Shown here piece by piece: positions 17,080 to 24,978 of a stretch of DNA of 64,000 bases; position 1 is the stretch's first letter, and each line of letters begins with the position of its first letter. Source of the DNA: Peptoniphilus_A harei_B (lineage in GTDB: Bacteria > Bacillota > Clostridia > Tissierellales > Peptoniphilaceae); contig JAWGHR010000001.1 of assembly GCA_032560695.1 (NCBI GenBank), positions 248,001-312,000 on the forward strand. The letters run 5' to 3'. The notes beneath the pieces were generated by a model that saw nothing but the letters and a program-made list of their open reading frames with translations, ran no database searches and had not been told where the DNA came from. Position numbers and translations under genes: made by a program.

Positions 17080-19971
17080 TCACTTAATGGATTTTATTTC
17101 CTTGAAGAGGTCAGCCCCATCCCTAATTATGCTTTCGCTACCAAAGGCAGCAAGATAATTTTTCTTCATGGCTTCATTAAAGATTTTGCCATAGGTATTC
17201 AATCTTTCTATGTTTGTTTCAAGAGCTTCCTTTTTAGATTTTTCAAGGTCTTCAATTGTAAGTCCTGTTATAAATCTTGATAGGTTAATGTCTCCAATTT
17301 GTTCTGGAGAAAGTAGAGGGTCAAAGGAATTCATTGATCCAATAATAAAGTTCTTTAAGTCCTCATCTTCCATCTTTAAGTTTTCTACAAAGTTTCCAAT
17401 AGAGTCGTAAACCTTAACTGTGTTCTTTAAATTTGGATCCCTATAAGAGTAGGTTGCCATGTCTCCAGACCTTCCAATAGAAATTCCTCCACCATAGGCT
17501 CCACCCTTGGCCCTGATTTCATTGTGAAGGAAGGATGAGTTTAAAATATTTGCGAGAACTGTTAAGTCTCCCCTGTATTTTAATCCCAAGTCTTCCAGGT
17601 CATAACCCTTTGATACATAGACAACATTTGAAGTTGTATAGAGGCCTTCATTTTTATTTTCTCTTACAAATTCATAATCTGCTGGCTTTATATTTTTAAC
17701 TTCTAAGGAATTAATATATTTTTCTAGCTCAGGCTTAATTCCATCTAAATCAGCTAGGTTTCCTGCAGTAGAAATAATTAAGTTGTCTCTTACAAAGAGT
17801 TTTTCATAAATTTTTTCTGACTCTTTTTCAAAATCTTCCCACTTATCATCAAAGTTTTCCACCAAGTCTCTCATGAAGTTGTAATAATTTAGTCCCCCAA
17901 TGTGGGATTGGATGTCTGCAACTCTTGAGTAGTAGGATTTTAAAATTGAAATTATAAATTGGTGACCATTTTGTAGCATTGTGGATTCAATTCTTGATTT
18001 TAAAATATTTAAGAGTTCCTTAACCCTCTTTTTAGAATCAAGGATTGACTTCTTCATTATTTCATCTATAATTTCAAGTCCTCTTCCAAACTTATCTGCC
18101 GTTGACTTCATCTTTATGTTCATTCTTAGGACATATTTTTCCTTGTCCTTTGCATCAACATATACAGCTGGGTTAAAGGAAATTCCACCAGTTGCCTTGT
18201 AAATTTCATTATTTAATTCTTCATAATTGTAATTTTCTGTATCAATTAAACCAATTAATGAAAGTAGAAGGGACATTGTCTCCATCTCTTCTTTTTCTAT
18301 AAAAGAGATGTCATGAGATAGACTTGTGTAGACAATTCCATTTGTCTCTTGACTTGATTTTAGATAAGTCACATCTCCAATCTTGTCTTCTTCCACTTGG
18401 TATTGAGTTACTTTTTCGTCTATATCAGATAAGTCTAGGGAAGGAATTGTGTCCTTGTTTTCTTGAGAGTCTTCAGAATTTTGATAGTCTTCAAGGTTTC
18501 TTGATTTTTTTACAATTTCATCAATTTCTTTCTCTGACATTTTTGACTTGAGGTCTTCTAGTTCTTTTCTTAAGGCCTCTTCTTCTTTGTCATTTTTATT
18601 TAACTCTGGTCTCGCAAGAAGGTTTACAGAATACTCGTTGTCTATAAGTTTTTCCTTGATGTAATTTTCTACAAAGCCCTCATCAAGTTTTTCCTTAACT
18701 ACTTCCAAAACATCGTTGTAGTAGAGAGCATCAAGTGGTGATTGGTCGTAAAGCCATGAGTTTAGAGCCCTAATATAATAGATTATTGCCTTTTGAGTTC
18801 CTCCACCTTCTCTAAAGATAAATTCAAATTTATTTAAAGTTGCTTCAAGTAGGTCCTTGTCAATTCCCTCTTCAACAAGTTTTTCTAAAGTGTCCTTTAA
18901 AACTTTTAAAAATTCATCTTTCTTATCCGCGTCAGTATTTTTTAAAACTATGGAAAGGTCTAAAGGAAGTGAAGATGAAGTTTCTGAGTAGACATCTTCA
19001 GCAAGACCTGCATCTAGGATTGCCTTCCTTAGTGGTCCTCCTTGGGCTTCAATTAAAAGTTCTGCCAAGAAGTCACGCATAAAGACGTCCATCTTAGAGT
19101 CGGCGTAGCCAAGAGTCCAACCCTTGGATAGGTAGTCAATCTTGTCCTTCATTTCTTCCTTCGATGCAGAAAATGTAATTTCCACGTCCTTAGTTTTCTT
19201 TATTTCATCATTTAAAATAATTTTTGAATTGATTTCAGCCTTGTCAAAGTCTTGTAAATAATTTTTGTCAATGAAGTCTAAGGCTTCTTCCATGTTTTGA
19301 TTTCCGTAAAGATAGATGTAGGAGTTTGATGGGTGGTAGTATTTTTTGTGATAGTCCTTGAACTCTTGGTAGCTTAAGCTAGGAATAAGTTTAGGATCTC
19401 CACCAGAGTCAACTCCATAGGATGAGTCCTCATGAAGGGCAAAGACCATAGCATCTGACACAATATTTTCTGATGAAGAATAAACACCCTTCATCTCGTT
19501 GTAGACAACTCCATTGTATTTTAAGTCGTCATCCTTGTCCTTTAATTCATAGTGCCATCCCTCTTGAAGGAAGATTTTTTCTTCTTCATAAATTGCTGGA
19601 TGGAAAACTGCATCAAGATAGACATCCATCAAGTTGTAAAAGTCCTTTTCATTTCTTGATGAAACTGGATAAATTGTCTTGTCTGGAAAAGTCATGGCAT
19701 TTAAAAAAGTTTGTAGCGATGACTTTATTAAGTCCATAAAAGGTTCTTTGGTCTTGAACTTTCTTGAACCAGAAAGGACGCAGTGCTCAACGATGTGACA
19801 AACACCATTTCCCCTTTCAGGTGGTGTCCTAAACCCAATACCAAAGGCCTTGTTGTCGTCATTGTTTTCAAGAGTTAAGACTCTTGCTCCTGTCTTTATA
19901 TGAGTATAGACCTTGCACTTAGATGCAACCTCGTCTATATATTTTTCTTCGATTAATTTATAATTACTCAA
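17080..19971 (-). CDS. Insulinase family (M16C) metalloprotease, presequence-protease-like
   Basis: This is a zinc peptidase of about 963 residues of the PreP/CYM1 type, which degrades short unfolded peptides in a closed chamber. The inverted zinc motif is HIVEHCVLSGS (His59, Glu62, His63), and the two half-enzymes linked by a charged helical region (EALRKELEDLKSKMSEKE) fit the family length. The C-terminal half has the AYGGGISIGRSGDMATYSYRD segment of the substrate-binding side. The open frame extends to 20019, but the TTG at 19971 has GGAGGG six bases upstream and gives the normal start SNYKLIEEKYI. No signal peptide is seen, so it should be cytoplasmic. Its promoter interlocks with that of the divergent gene. 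Confidence 0.93.
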   Translation of the reverse strand: MSNYKLIEEKYIDEVASKCKVYTHIKTGARVLTLENNDDNKAFGIGFRTPPERGNGVCHIVEHCVLSGSRKFKTKEPFMDLIKSSLQTFLNAMTFPDKTIYPVSSRNEKDFYNLMDVYLDAVFHPAIYEEEKIFLQEGWHYELKDKDDDLKYNGVVYNEMKGVYSSSENIVSDAMVFALHEDSSYGVDSGGDPKLIPSLSYQEFKDYHKKYYHPSNSYIYLYGNQNMEEALDFIDKNYLQDFDKAEINSKIILNDEIKKTKDVEITFSASKEEMKDKIDYLSKGWTLGYADSKMDVFMRDFLAELLIEAQGGPLRKAILDAGLAEDVYSETSSSLPLDLSIVLKNTDADKKDEFLKVLKDTLEKLVEEGIDKDLLEATLNKFEFIFREGGGTQKAIIYYIRALNSWLYDQSPLDALYYNDVLEVVKEKLDEGFVENYIKEKLIDNEYSVNLLARPELNKNDKEEEALRKELEDLKSKMSEKEIDEIVKKSRNLEDYQNSEDSQENKDTIPSLDLSDIDEKVTQYQVEEDKIGDVTYLKSSQETNGIVYTSLSHDISFIEKEEMETMSLLLSLIGLIDTENYNYEELNNEIYKATGGISFNPAVYVDAKDKEKYVLRMNIKMKSTADKFGRGLEIIDEIMKKSILDSKKRVKELLNILKSRIESTMLQNGHQFIISILKSYYSRVADIQSHIGGLNYYNFMRDLVENFDDKWEDFEKESEKIYEKLFVRDNLIISTAGNLADLDGIKPELEKYINSLEVKNIKPADYEFVRENKNEGLYTTSNVVYVSKGYDLEDLGLKYRGDLTVLANILNSSFLHNEIRAKGGAYGGGISIGRSGDMATYSYRDPNLKNTVKVYDSIGNFVENLKMEDEDLKNFIIGSMNSFDPLLSPEQIGDINLSRFITGLTIEDLEKSKKEALETNIERLNTYGKIFNEAMKKNYLAAFGSESIIRDGADLFKEIKSIK

Positions 19972-19990
19972 TTTAATCCCTCCAAACTCC

Positions 19991-20019
19991 ATTATACTTG
20001 TTAAAAAACAATTTAACAA
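19991..20019 (-). promoter_or_regulatory. Promoter of the M16C protease operon
   Basis: On minus, -35 TTGTTA (20014-20019), 17 bases, -10 TATAAT (19991-19996). The -35 is one arm of a palindrome shared with the divergent promoter. Confidence 0.65.
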
Positions 20020-20027
20020 ACTAGAAT
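19998..20027 (+). promoter_or_regulatory. Divergent promoter of the oleate-hydratase-like gene, overlapping the M16C promoter
   Basis: On plus, -35 TTGTTA (19998-20003), 18 bases, -10 TAGAAT (20022-20027). It occupies the same DNA as the minus-strand promoter. Both -35 boxes form the arms of the inverted repeat TTGTTA...TAACAA (19998-20019), so only one polymerase could bind at a time. Confidence 0.55.
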
Positions 20028-20069
20028 TAAGTGCCTATTTATTGGGTAAAGGCTAAGTGAGGTGAAATT

Positions 20070-21587
20070 ATGTCAAGAAAAGATGACATCAAAAAATTAG
20101 CTCTTGCAGCTGCAACAATTTCTGCAGCCATTCTTGCTGCAAAAAAAGTTTCTGATGACGAAGTAAAGGTCCTAATGCCCAATCGTGACGAAGGGTCTCT
20201 TGCCTATTTATTAGGCGATGGTTTTGGCAACCTTGCTCTTGCCTATGGACTTATTAATCATGCAAACTTAGACCCAAAAAATATAAATATTTATACAAAG
20301 GGCTTTAACGAGTTTACAAATATCTCTTATGGAGAAAATACTTATATAAATTTTGACAACAGATTTTCCGAATACAATTTTAAAAACACTTTTGAGATTT
20401 TAAAAAATATAATGACTGAAGAAGAAATTCTTGAAATAAATGAAAAGATGTCCAAAAAAGAATGGCCAAGAATCTTGGACTTGTCTATGAATTCTTCCTA
20501 TGATGTTGATGAACTAGATGAAATTAGCAAAAAGAAAATTTACAAGCTGATGCTTTCTCCTCTTGATTTTGAAAATGAATCAAGCATCGAGAAGTACTTT
20601 TTGTTTTCAGACTTTTTGAATTCAAATTTTTACTACTACTTGGCAAGTATCTACAACTTGAAAGCAACTTCCCCAGTTAGTGAATTTAAGGAAGCTATTC
20701 TTGATTACATTGGCTCAGGTTCCTACTTTAGCTTGGACTCCAATATAATTTACGAAAAACTACGTGACTACTTAGAAAATCTTGGAGTTAAGTTTTTAGA
20801 CGGCTACAAATTTGTTGAGTTTTCTTCTGCCAATACTCATGTGGATAAGCTTGTCTTTGAAAAAGAAGAACATATTGAAGAAGTTTATACGGATTTAAAG
20901 GATATTATTTCCATTGAGTCCCCAACTTACTTGGACAATCTCTATCTTGGCAACACACAAAATGTTCCAGAAAATATTTTAAACACCTATTATTTTGGTG
21001 AAAAAATTTCTAGCAATAACATTTACAAGGAGATCCAAGGCAAGACTTCTGACTCAGCTATCTTATATGTAAACTTTGAATTCTCTGAACCAATCTTCTC
21101 AGAGAAAATTAAAAATAATTTAAGAGACAGTGACTTCTTTATCTTCAAGACAAAGTCTGGAATTTCTGCAAAGATCCTAAGCAATAAGATTATCCTAAAG
21201 GTCCTCAATCCCAACAAAAATTCAATTTTTCTTGGCGATGTCTTTAAGGCCCTCAATGGGGAAGATTTTTTCTTCGAACTTATTAAGCTCTTTGGACTAG
21301 AAGATGATTTTGGTGAGCTTAGGTTTAATTTAAAATCTGTTTCTATCTCTCTGATGGAAAATTACAAGAAGCTCCCTGGAGAAGTTTACAACAAAAATGT
21401 AAATCAAATTTCAAATTTAATTTTCCTTTCATCAAAGACTTCTGACTTTGGCGAACTTTACTCTGTTGAAAAGTTGGTAAAAAAAGGCATAAAAAGTGCC
21501 CACGAACTCATGGGCATTGACCACCTAGAAGTTTTTGAAAATGACCTTTCTAAGATGGAAATTTTAAAATTTGTTAATTCTTTATAA
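20070..21587 (+). CDS. Diverged oleate-hydratase (MCRA) family protein, probable pseudoenzyme
   Basis: This is a 505-residue protein whose full length can be aligned by eye with oleate hydratases. The best block is at about 174-214, EKYFLFSDFLNSNFYYYLAS then SPVSEFKEAI, corresponding to the family's FFxSNFWxxWxTxFAF...WHSAxE. ELDEISKKKIYKLMLSP and, near the end, LYSVEKLVKKGIKSAHELMGI match too. The FAD loop is altered to GDGFGNLALAYGL (about 49-61), and the catalytic RGGREM motif is absent (the place reads ENTYINFDNRFSEYN). An extra hydrophobic N-terminal stretch (residues 9-25) may anchor it. GAGGTG precedes the ATG. Catalysis by the known mechanism is unlikely; its role is unknown. Confidence 0.72.
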   Translation: MSRKDDIKKLALAAATISAAILAAKKVSDDEVKVLMPNRDEGSLAYLLGDGFGNLALAYGLINHANLDPKNINIYTKGFNEFTNISYGENTYINFDNRFSEYNFKNTFEILKNIMTEEEILEINEKMSKKEWPRILDLSMNSSYDVDELDEISKKKIYKLMLSPLDFENESSIEKYFLFSDFLNSNFYYYLASIYNLKATSPVSEFKEAILDYIGSGSYFSLDSNIIYEKLRDYLENLGVKFLDGYKFVEFSSANTHVDKLVFEKEEHIEEVYTDLKDIISIESPTYLDNLYLGNTQNVPENILNTYYFGEKISSNNIYKEIQGKTSDSAILYVNFEFSEPIFSEKIKNNLRDSDFFIFKTKSGISAKILSNKIILKVLNPNKNSIFLGDVFKALNGEDFFFELIKLFGLEDDFGELRFNLKSVSISLMENYKKLPGEVYNKNVNQISNLIFLSSKTSDFGELYSVEKLVKKGIKSAHELMGIDHLEVFENDLSKMEILKFVNSL

Positions 21588-21592
21588 AATTA

Positions 21593-21615
21593 AGTGCAGA
21601 AATGCACTTTTTTTA
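21593..21615 (+). terminator. Terminator after the oleate-hydratase-like gene
   Basis: Stem AGTGCA/TGCACT (21593-21598 and 21603-21608), loop GAAA, followed by seven T on plus. Confidence 0.85.
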
Positions 21616-21649
21616 TTGATATTTTTGACTCCACAAATTTTCACTAATT

Positions 21650-21756
21650 CGTAAAAAAGTCTGACTTCATAAAATCTTGTAACTTTATAAATAACTTTCA
21701 CTTTATAAAATTCTATAACTTATAGAAAACTGTCACTTCACATGAATTTACAACTT
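21650..21756. repeat. Six tandem units of a degenerate 18-bp repeat (locus 1)
   Basis: Read on minus, six successive units start at 21756, 21738, 21721, 21703, 21685 and 21667. Each begins AAGT and most end TATA, TATG or similar, with consensus near AAGTTAYAGAWTTTTATA. One unit is 17 bases, the others 18. The plus-strand frame through the first four units encodes hexapeptides of the type CNFIKS, but no start or ribosome-binding site is visible and the 17-base unit breaks the frame. The same repeat occurs at 46719-46826. Confidence 0.75.
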
Positions 21757-21793
21757 CTTAAATTAATATAAGCCTGTAAACTTTTACTACTCA

Positions 21794-21841
21794 ATAAAAA
21801 AATCTAAGCCATGAAATATTTTTTATTCCACGACTTAGATT
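21794..21841 (-). terminator. Terminator after tsaD
   Basis: A long stem (21801-21818 with 21824-21841, a few mismatches or wobbles) opens with AATCTAAG and closes with CTTAGATT on minus, followed by a T-tract. Confidence 0.85.
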
Positions 21842-21855
21842 TTTTAATACCTAAC

Positions 21856-22854
21856 TTATTCCAAACCTAAATTTGGGTTTGCAAAATTTTCTTGGTCAAG
21901 CTTGCCAGCCATGTATTCGTAGTAAGCTGCAGATGCAATCATAGCTGCGTTGTCTGTGCAAAGCTTGAGCTCAGGATAGAAGATTTTAACATCTTCTTCC
22001 TTGCCCCTTTCTTCAAAAGCTTCTCTTATCCTAGAGTTTGCTGAAACTCCACCGCAAAGGACAATCTTATCCATGCCCTTTTCTCTTGCAAGCCTAAAGG
22101 ACTTTTCAAGCAGGACATCAACAACTGCCTCTTGGAAGGACTTACAAACATCTTCTATTACAATTTCTTCTCCACGAAGCTTAGTTGAGTTTAAATAATT
22201 TAAGACTGCAGTCTTAAGTCCTGAGAAGGAAAAATTGTAATTGTCTTCCTTGATCATAACTCTTGGGAAGTCTATGGTCTCTTTGCCTTCTTTTGCAAGC
22301 TTATCTACTATAGGTCCACCTGGGTAACCAATGCCCATGGCCCTTGCCACCTTGTCAAAGGCTTCTCCCACTGCATCGTCAACAGTTCTTCCATGAAGAG
22401 TAAAGTCAACATAGTCTTTGACTTCAATTAGATAAGTGTGACCACCAGAAATTATTAAACCTATAAAAGGCGGCTCCAATTCTTTAAAGGAAATATAGTT
22501 TGCACAAACGTGTCCCACTATATGGTTAACTCCAACAAAGGGTTTATTAGTTGCAAGGGCAAGAGTCTTTCCTGCACTTAGACCAACTAGTAGGGCCCCA
22601 ATAAGTCCTGGTCCCTTTGTGGCTGCAATAATATCTATATCCTTAAGGTCCACTCCTGCCTCATCAAGTCCTTCTTTTAAAACTGTGTTAATGGCCTCAA
22701 CGTGTTGTCTCGATGCAATCTCAGGCACTACTCCACCAAATTTTTTGTGTGTATCAATTTGTGATGCAATTACATTGGAATAAACTTTTCGTCCGTCCTC
22801 AACTACAGCAACAGAAGTTTCGTCGCAAGAGGATTCCACTGCTAAAACTTTCAT
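21856..22854 (-). CDS. tsaD: tRNA N6-threonylcarbamoyladenosine synthase catalytic subunit
   Basis: TsaD transfers the threonylcarbamoyl group to A37 of ANN-decoding tRNAs, with TsaB and TsaE. The 332-residue protein has the ASKHA fold: LAVESSCDETSVAVVEDG at the start, GPGLIGALLVG, the metal site HIVGHVCANY and GGVSANSRIRE. It ends a cluster with all three accessory factors, 4 bases after rimI, and is followed by a strong terminator. Confidence 0.97.
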   Translation of the reverse strand: MKVLAVESSCDETSVAVVEDGRKVYSNVIASQIDTHKKFGGVVPEIASRQHVEAINTVLKEGLDEAGVDLKDIDIIAATKGPGLIGALLVGLSAGKTLALATNKPFVGVNHIVGHVCANYISFKELEPPFIGLIISGGHTYLIEVKDYVDFTLHGRTVDDAVGEAFDKVARAMGIGYPGGPIVDKLAKEGKETIDFPRVMIKEDNYNFSFSGLKTAVLNYLNSTKLRGEEIVIEDVCKSFQEAVVDVLLEKSFRLAREKGMDKIVLCGGVSANSRIREAFEERGKEEDVKIFYPELKLCTDNAAMIASAAYYEYMAGKLDQENFANPNLGLE

Positions 22855-22858
22855 CTCA

Positions 22859-23293
22859 TCACTCCCTCCACATTATATAGGCATCCCTGTCAATGCCATA
22901 ATAATTTTTTCTCATTCCTTGGATAATAAATCCAAACTTTTTATACAAATTAAAGGCAACCCTATTAGTGTTTTCAACTTCTAGGGTTATCTTGTAGGAT
23001 CCCTTGTCAGCAAGATCTATTAGACCTTCAAATAGGTCATTGGCAAATTTTTGTCCACGATATTTCTTTCCAACAGCAACATTCCCTATGTGGATCTCGT
23101 CATAAATCCTCATAAAGGAAATGAAACCTCCTATGTCATCATCAGCTTCTACAACTAAAATATCTGATAATTCATCAAAAACTATGGAGTTCTCAATGGA
23201 TTTTTTTGACCAAGGGTTCTCAAAGTTCTCAACTTCAATCTCGTGAATCCTATCTATGTCAGACTTATTTGCCAGTCTCGTGATTCTTTTCAT
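22859..23293 (-). CDS. rimI: Ribosomal-protein-alanine N-acetyltransferase (GNAT family)
   Basis: RimI acetylates the N-terminal alanine of ribosomal protein S18 and related substrates. The 144-residue protein has the GNAT acetyl-CoA loop (VGKKYRGQKFANDLF, QxxGxA-like) and the C-terminal VAFNLYKKFGFIIQGMRKNYY. FENPWSKKSIENSI is typical of RimI. Its start overlaps tsaB by 29 bases, with AGAGG upstream inside tsaB. Its place between tsaB and tsaD is the usual one in Firmicutes. Confidence 0.93.
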   Translation of the reverse strand: MKRITRLANKSDIDRIHEIEVENFENPWSKKSIENSIVFDELSDILVVEADDDIGGFISFMRIYDEIHIGNVAVGKKYRGQKFANDLFEGLIDLADKGSYKITLEVENTNRVAFNLYKKFGFIIQGMRKNYYGIDRDAYIMWRE

Positions 23294-23939
23294 ACTGGGC
23301 CTCTGCCTGTGATAATTTCAAATAATTAGGTACAAGACCAAAGACATCCATAGGTCCCTTCTTTTTATATTCTATTAGACCTAATCTTGCAATATTTGTC
23401 CCCTTCATTCCTTTGTTCTTGGATAATTTTCCTTGAGGAATATCTCCTAGGAATTTTTCTGCATCAAGTCCCACAAGAGTGACCTCATCATACTTATTTA
23501 ATTCTTCCTTAAATTTTTCAAAGGGTAAGAGAGAGTCTTCAAATAAAACTTCTGGCTCTTCTTCATTGTCAATTATAGATCCATAAACATTTCCACGTCT
23601 TGCGTCAACAATAGTTGCAACCTTACCGTAGTCGGACATCCCATTTGCAACTAGAGATGAAATTCCAATTAATTCTTTATTAAGTGAGAAGGCCAAGACC
23701 TTGGCAATAGTGATTCCAATCCTAAGTCCTGTAAAGGATCCTGGTCCTATGCCAACAGCAATTAAGTCGATGTCTTCTAGAGAGAATTCAAATTTTTTGA
23801 AAATCTCCTCGATCATATCTGTCACAGATTCTGAATGAGAAACCAGGCCTCTTAAGTTGTATTCAGCTAGGACCTCATCATCTTCAATTAGCCCAATAGC
23901 AGTTGTTCTTGTGGAAGTATCAATTCCCAAAACTTTCAT
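23265..23939 (-). CDS. tsaB: t6A biosynthesis protein TsaB
   Basis: TsaB is the non-catalytic partner that dimerises with TsaD. The 224-residue protein begins VLGIDTSTRTTAIGLIEDDE and has IAVGIGPGSFTGLRIGI, the family hallmark; the C-terminal half is less conserved, as usual. It overlaps the end of tsaE by 20 bases and rimI by 29, so the whole cluster is translationally linked. Confidence 0.95.
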   Translation of the reverse strand: MKVLGIDTSTRTTAIGLIEDDEVLAEYNLRGLVSHSESVTDMIEEIFKKFEFSLEDIDLIAVGIGPGSFTGLRIGITIAKVLAFSLNKELIGISSLVANGMSDYGKVATIVDARRGNVYGSIIDNEEEPEVLFEDSLLPFEKFKEELNKYDEVTLVGLDAEKFLGDIPQGKLSKNKGMKGTNIARLGLIEYKKKGPMDVFGLVPNYLKLSQAEAQYEKNHETGK

Positions 23940-24378
23940 CTAATTTCTCCTTCAATTCATCAAATCTATTTCCAAGATAATTTATATCTAGGTCCCTCTT
24001 ATCATCATGGGACTTAATATTTATCTCCATGTATTCCTCTGGCAGGGCATCTCTAATTTTTTCTGCCCACTCAACTATGGTAACTCCATCAGAATAAAAA
24101 TACTCATCAAAGCCGAGATAGTCCACATCAATTTTGTCATCTAACCTATAGGTGTCGATGTGGTATAGGTCAGTCTTGCCATAATATTCATTTACAATTG
24201 TAAAAGTAGGGCTTGTAACATAGTCACCAATTCCAAGTCCCTTGGCAATGGACTTAGTCATGGTAGTCTTGCCTGCTCCCAAGTCACCATTAAGGCAGAC
24301 AACATCTCCTGGTTTTAAATTTTCTCCAAGAAAGATTCCAAATTTTTCTGTTTCTTCTAAATTATTTAAGCTTATCAT
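23920..24378 (-). CDS. tsaE: t6A biosynthesis ATPase TsaE
   Basis: TsaE is the small P-loop ATPase needed for turnover of the TsaBD complex. The protein of about 152 residues has Walker A GDLGAGKTTMTK, SPTFTIVNEYYG, YHIDTYRL and VTIVEWAEKI, all diagnostic. The open frame starts at 24411, but the ATG at 24378 has GAGG six bases upstream and yields the usual N-terminus (ISLNNLEETEKFG). It overlaps the nitroreductase gene by 17 bases. Confidence 0.95.
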   Translation of the reverse strand: MISLNNLEETEKFGIFLGENLKPGDVVCLNGDLGAGKTTMTKSIAKGLGIGDYVTSPTFTIVNEYYGKTDLYHIDTYRLDDKIDVDYLGFDEYFYSDGVTIVEWAEKIRDALPEEYMEINIKSHDDKRDLDINYLGNRFDELKEKLDESFGN

Positions 24379-24895
24379 GTAAATCCTCAAATACATTTTC
24401 AGAATATTCAAAGGGAACTTTCTCTGATTTTTCTTCAGCTGGATGACCTATGCCAATTATGCACTCAACATCAAACTTGTCTTCAAGGTCAAAGAACTTG
24501 TGCAAAAACTCTTGGGCAGAGATTCCACTTTCGTGTTTGGCATCAACAACATTTGCCCAAGTTGCTCCAAGATCCAAGTCAGCTGCTGCTAGTAGAATAT
24601 AAGTTGCTGCAATAGACGCATCTTGATGGTTGGTGTTTGGTGCAATCTCACTATCAGTTACTATGGCAATAGCCACATCAGCGCCAACTAAGAACTTGGC
24701 ACTGTTAACTTTATAATTAGAAAGCTCTTCCAATCTTTTTTTATCTCTAATAATTATATATCTAACTGGGTTTCTGTTTTTTGCCGTTGGGGAATGAAGT
24801 GCAATAGTTAAAATTTCTCTCAAGTCTTCTTCAGAAACTTTTTCATCAGTAAATTTTCTTATACTTCTTCTTTTTTCAACTAAATCTAAAAGCAT
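24362..24895 (-). CDS. Nitroreductase family protein
   Basis: This is an FMN-dependent reductase of 177 residues. It starts with the typical EKRRSIRKFTDEKVSEEDL and has HSPTAKNRNPVRYIII, where FMN-binding Arg and Ser residues lie, and the C-terminal IGIGHPAEEKSEKVPF. The natural substrate is unknown; relatives reduce nitro compounds, quinones or flavins. It is first in the t6A cluster, has AGGTGATA before the ATG, and a TG-extended -10 (TGTTATAAT) lies about 15 bases further upstream. The link to tRNA modification may be no more than shared transcription. Confidence 0.9.
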   Translation of the reverse strand: MLLDLVEKRRSIRKFTDEKVSEEDLREILTIALHSPTAKNRNPVRYIIIRDKKRLEELSNYKVNSAKFLVGADVAIAIVTDSEIAPNTNHQDASIAATYILLAAADLDLGATWANVVDAKHESGISAQEFLHKFFDLEDKFDVECIIGIGHPAEEKSEKVPFEYSENVFEDLHDKLK

Positions 24896-24951
24896 ATTAT
24901 CACCTCAAAATATTATAACACATAGTAATTTCAAATTTAAAAATTTGCAAG

Positions 24952-24976
24952 AAAAAAAGAGGGGCTAGCCCTCTTT
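24952..24976 (-). terminator. Terminator after the DUF3160 gene
   Basis: An 8-bp perfect stem AAAGAGGG/CCCTCTTT (24956-24963 and 24969-24976) is followed on minus by a T-run. It begins 2 bases after the stop codon. Confidence 0.88.
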
Positions 24977-24978
24977 AA

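Noticed and set aside
21650..21756. CRISPR array
   Set aside because: The 18-base units follow each other without spacers, are degenerate, and no cas gene is present in the window.
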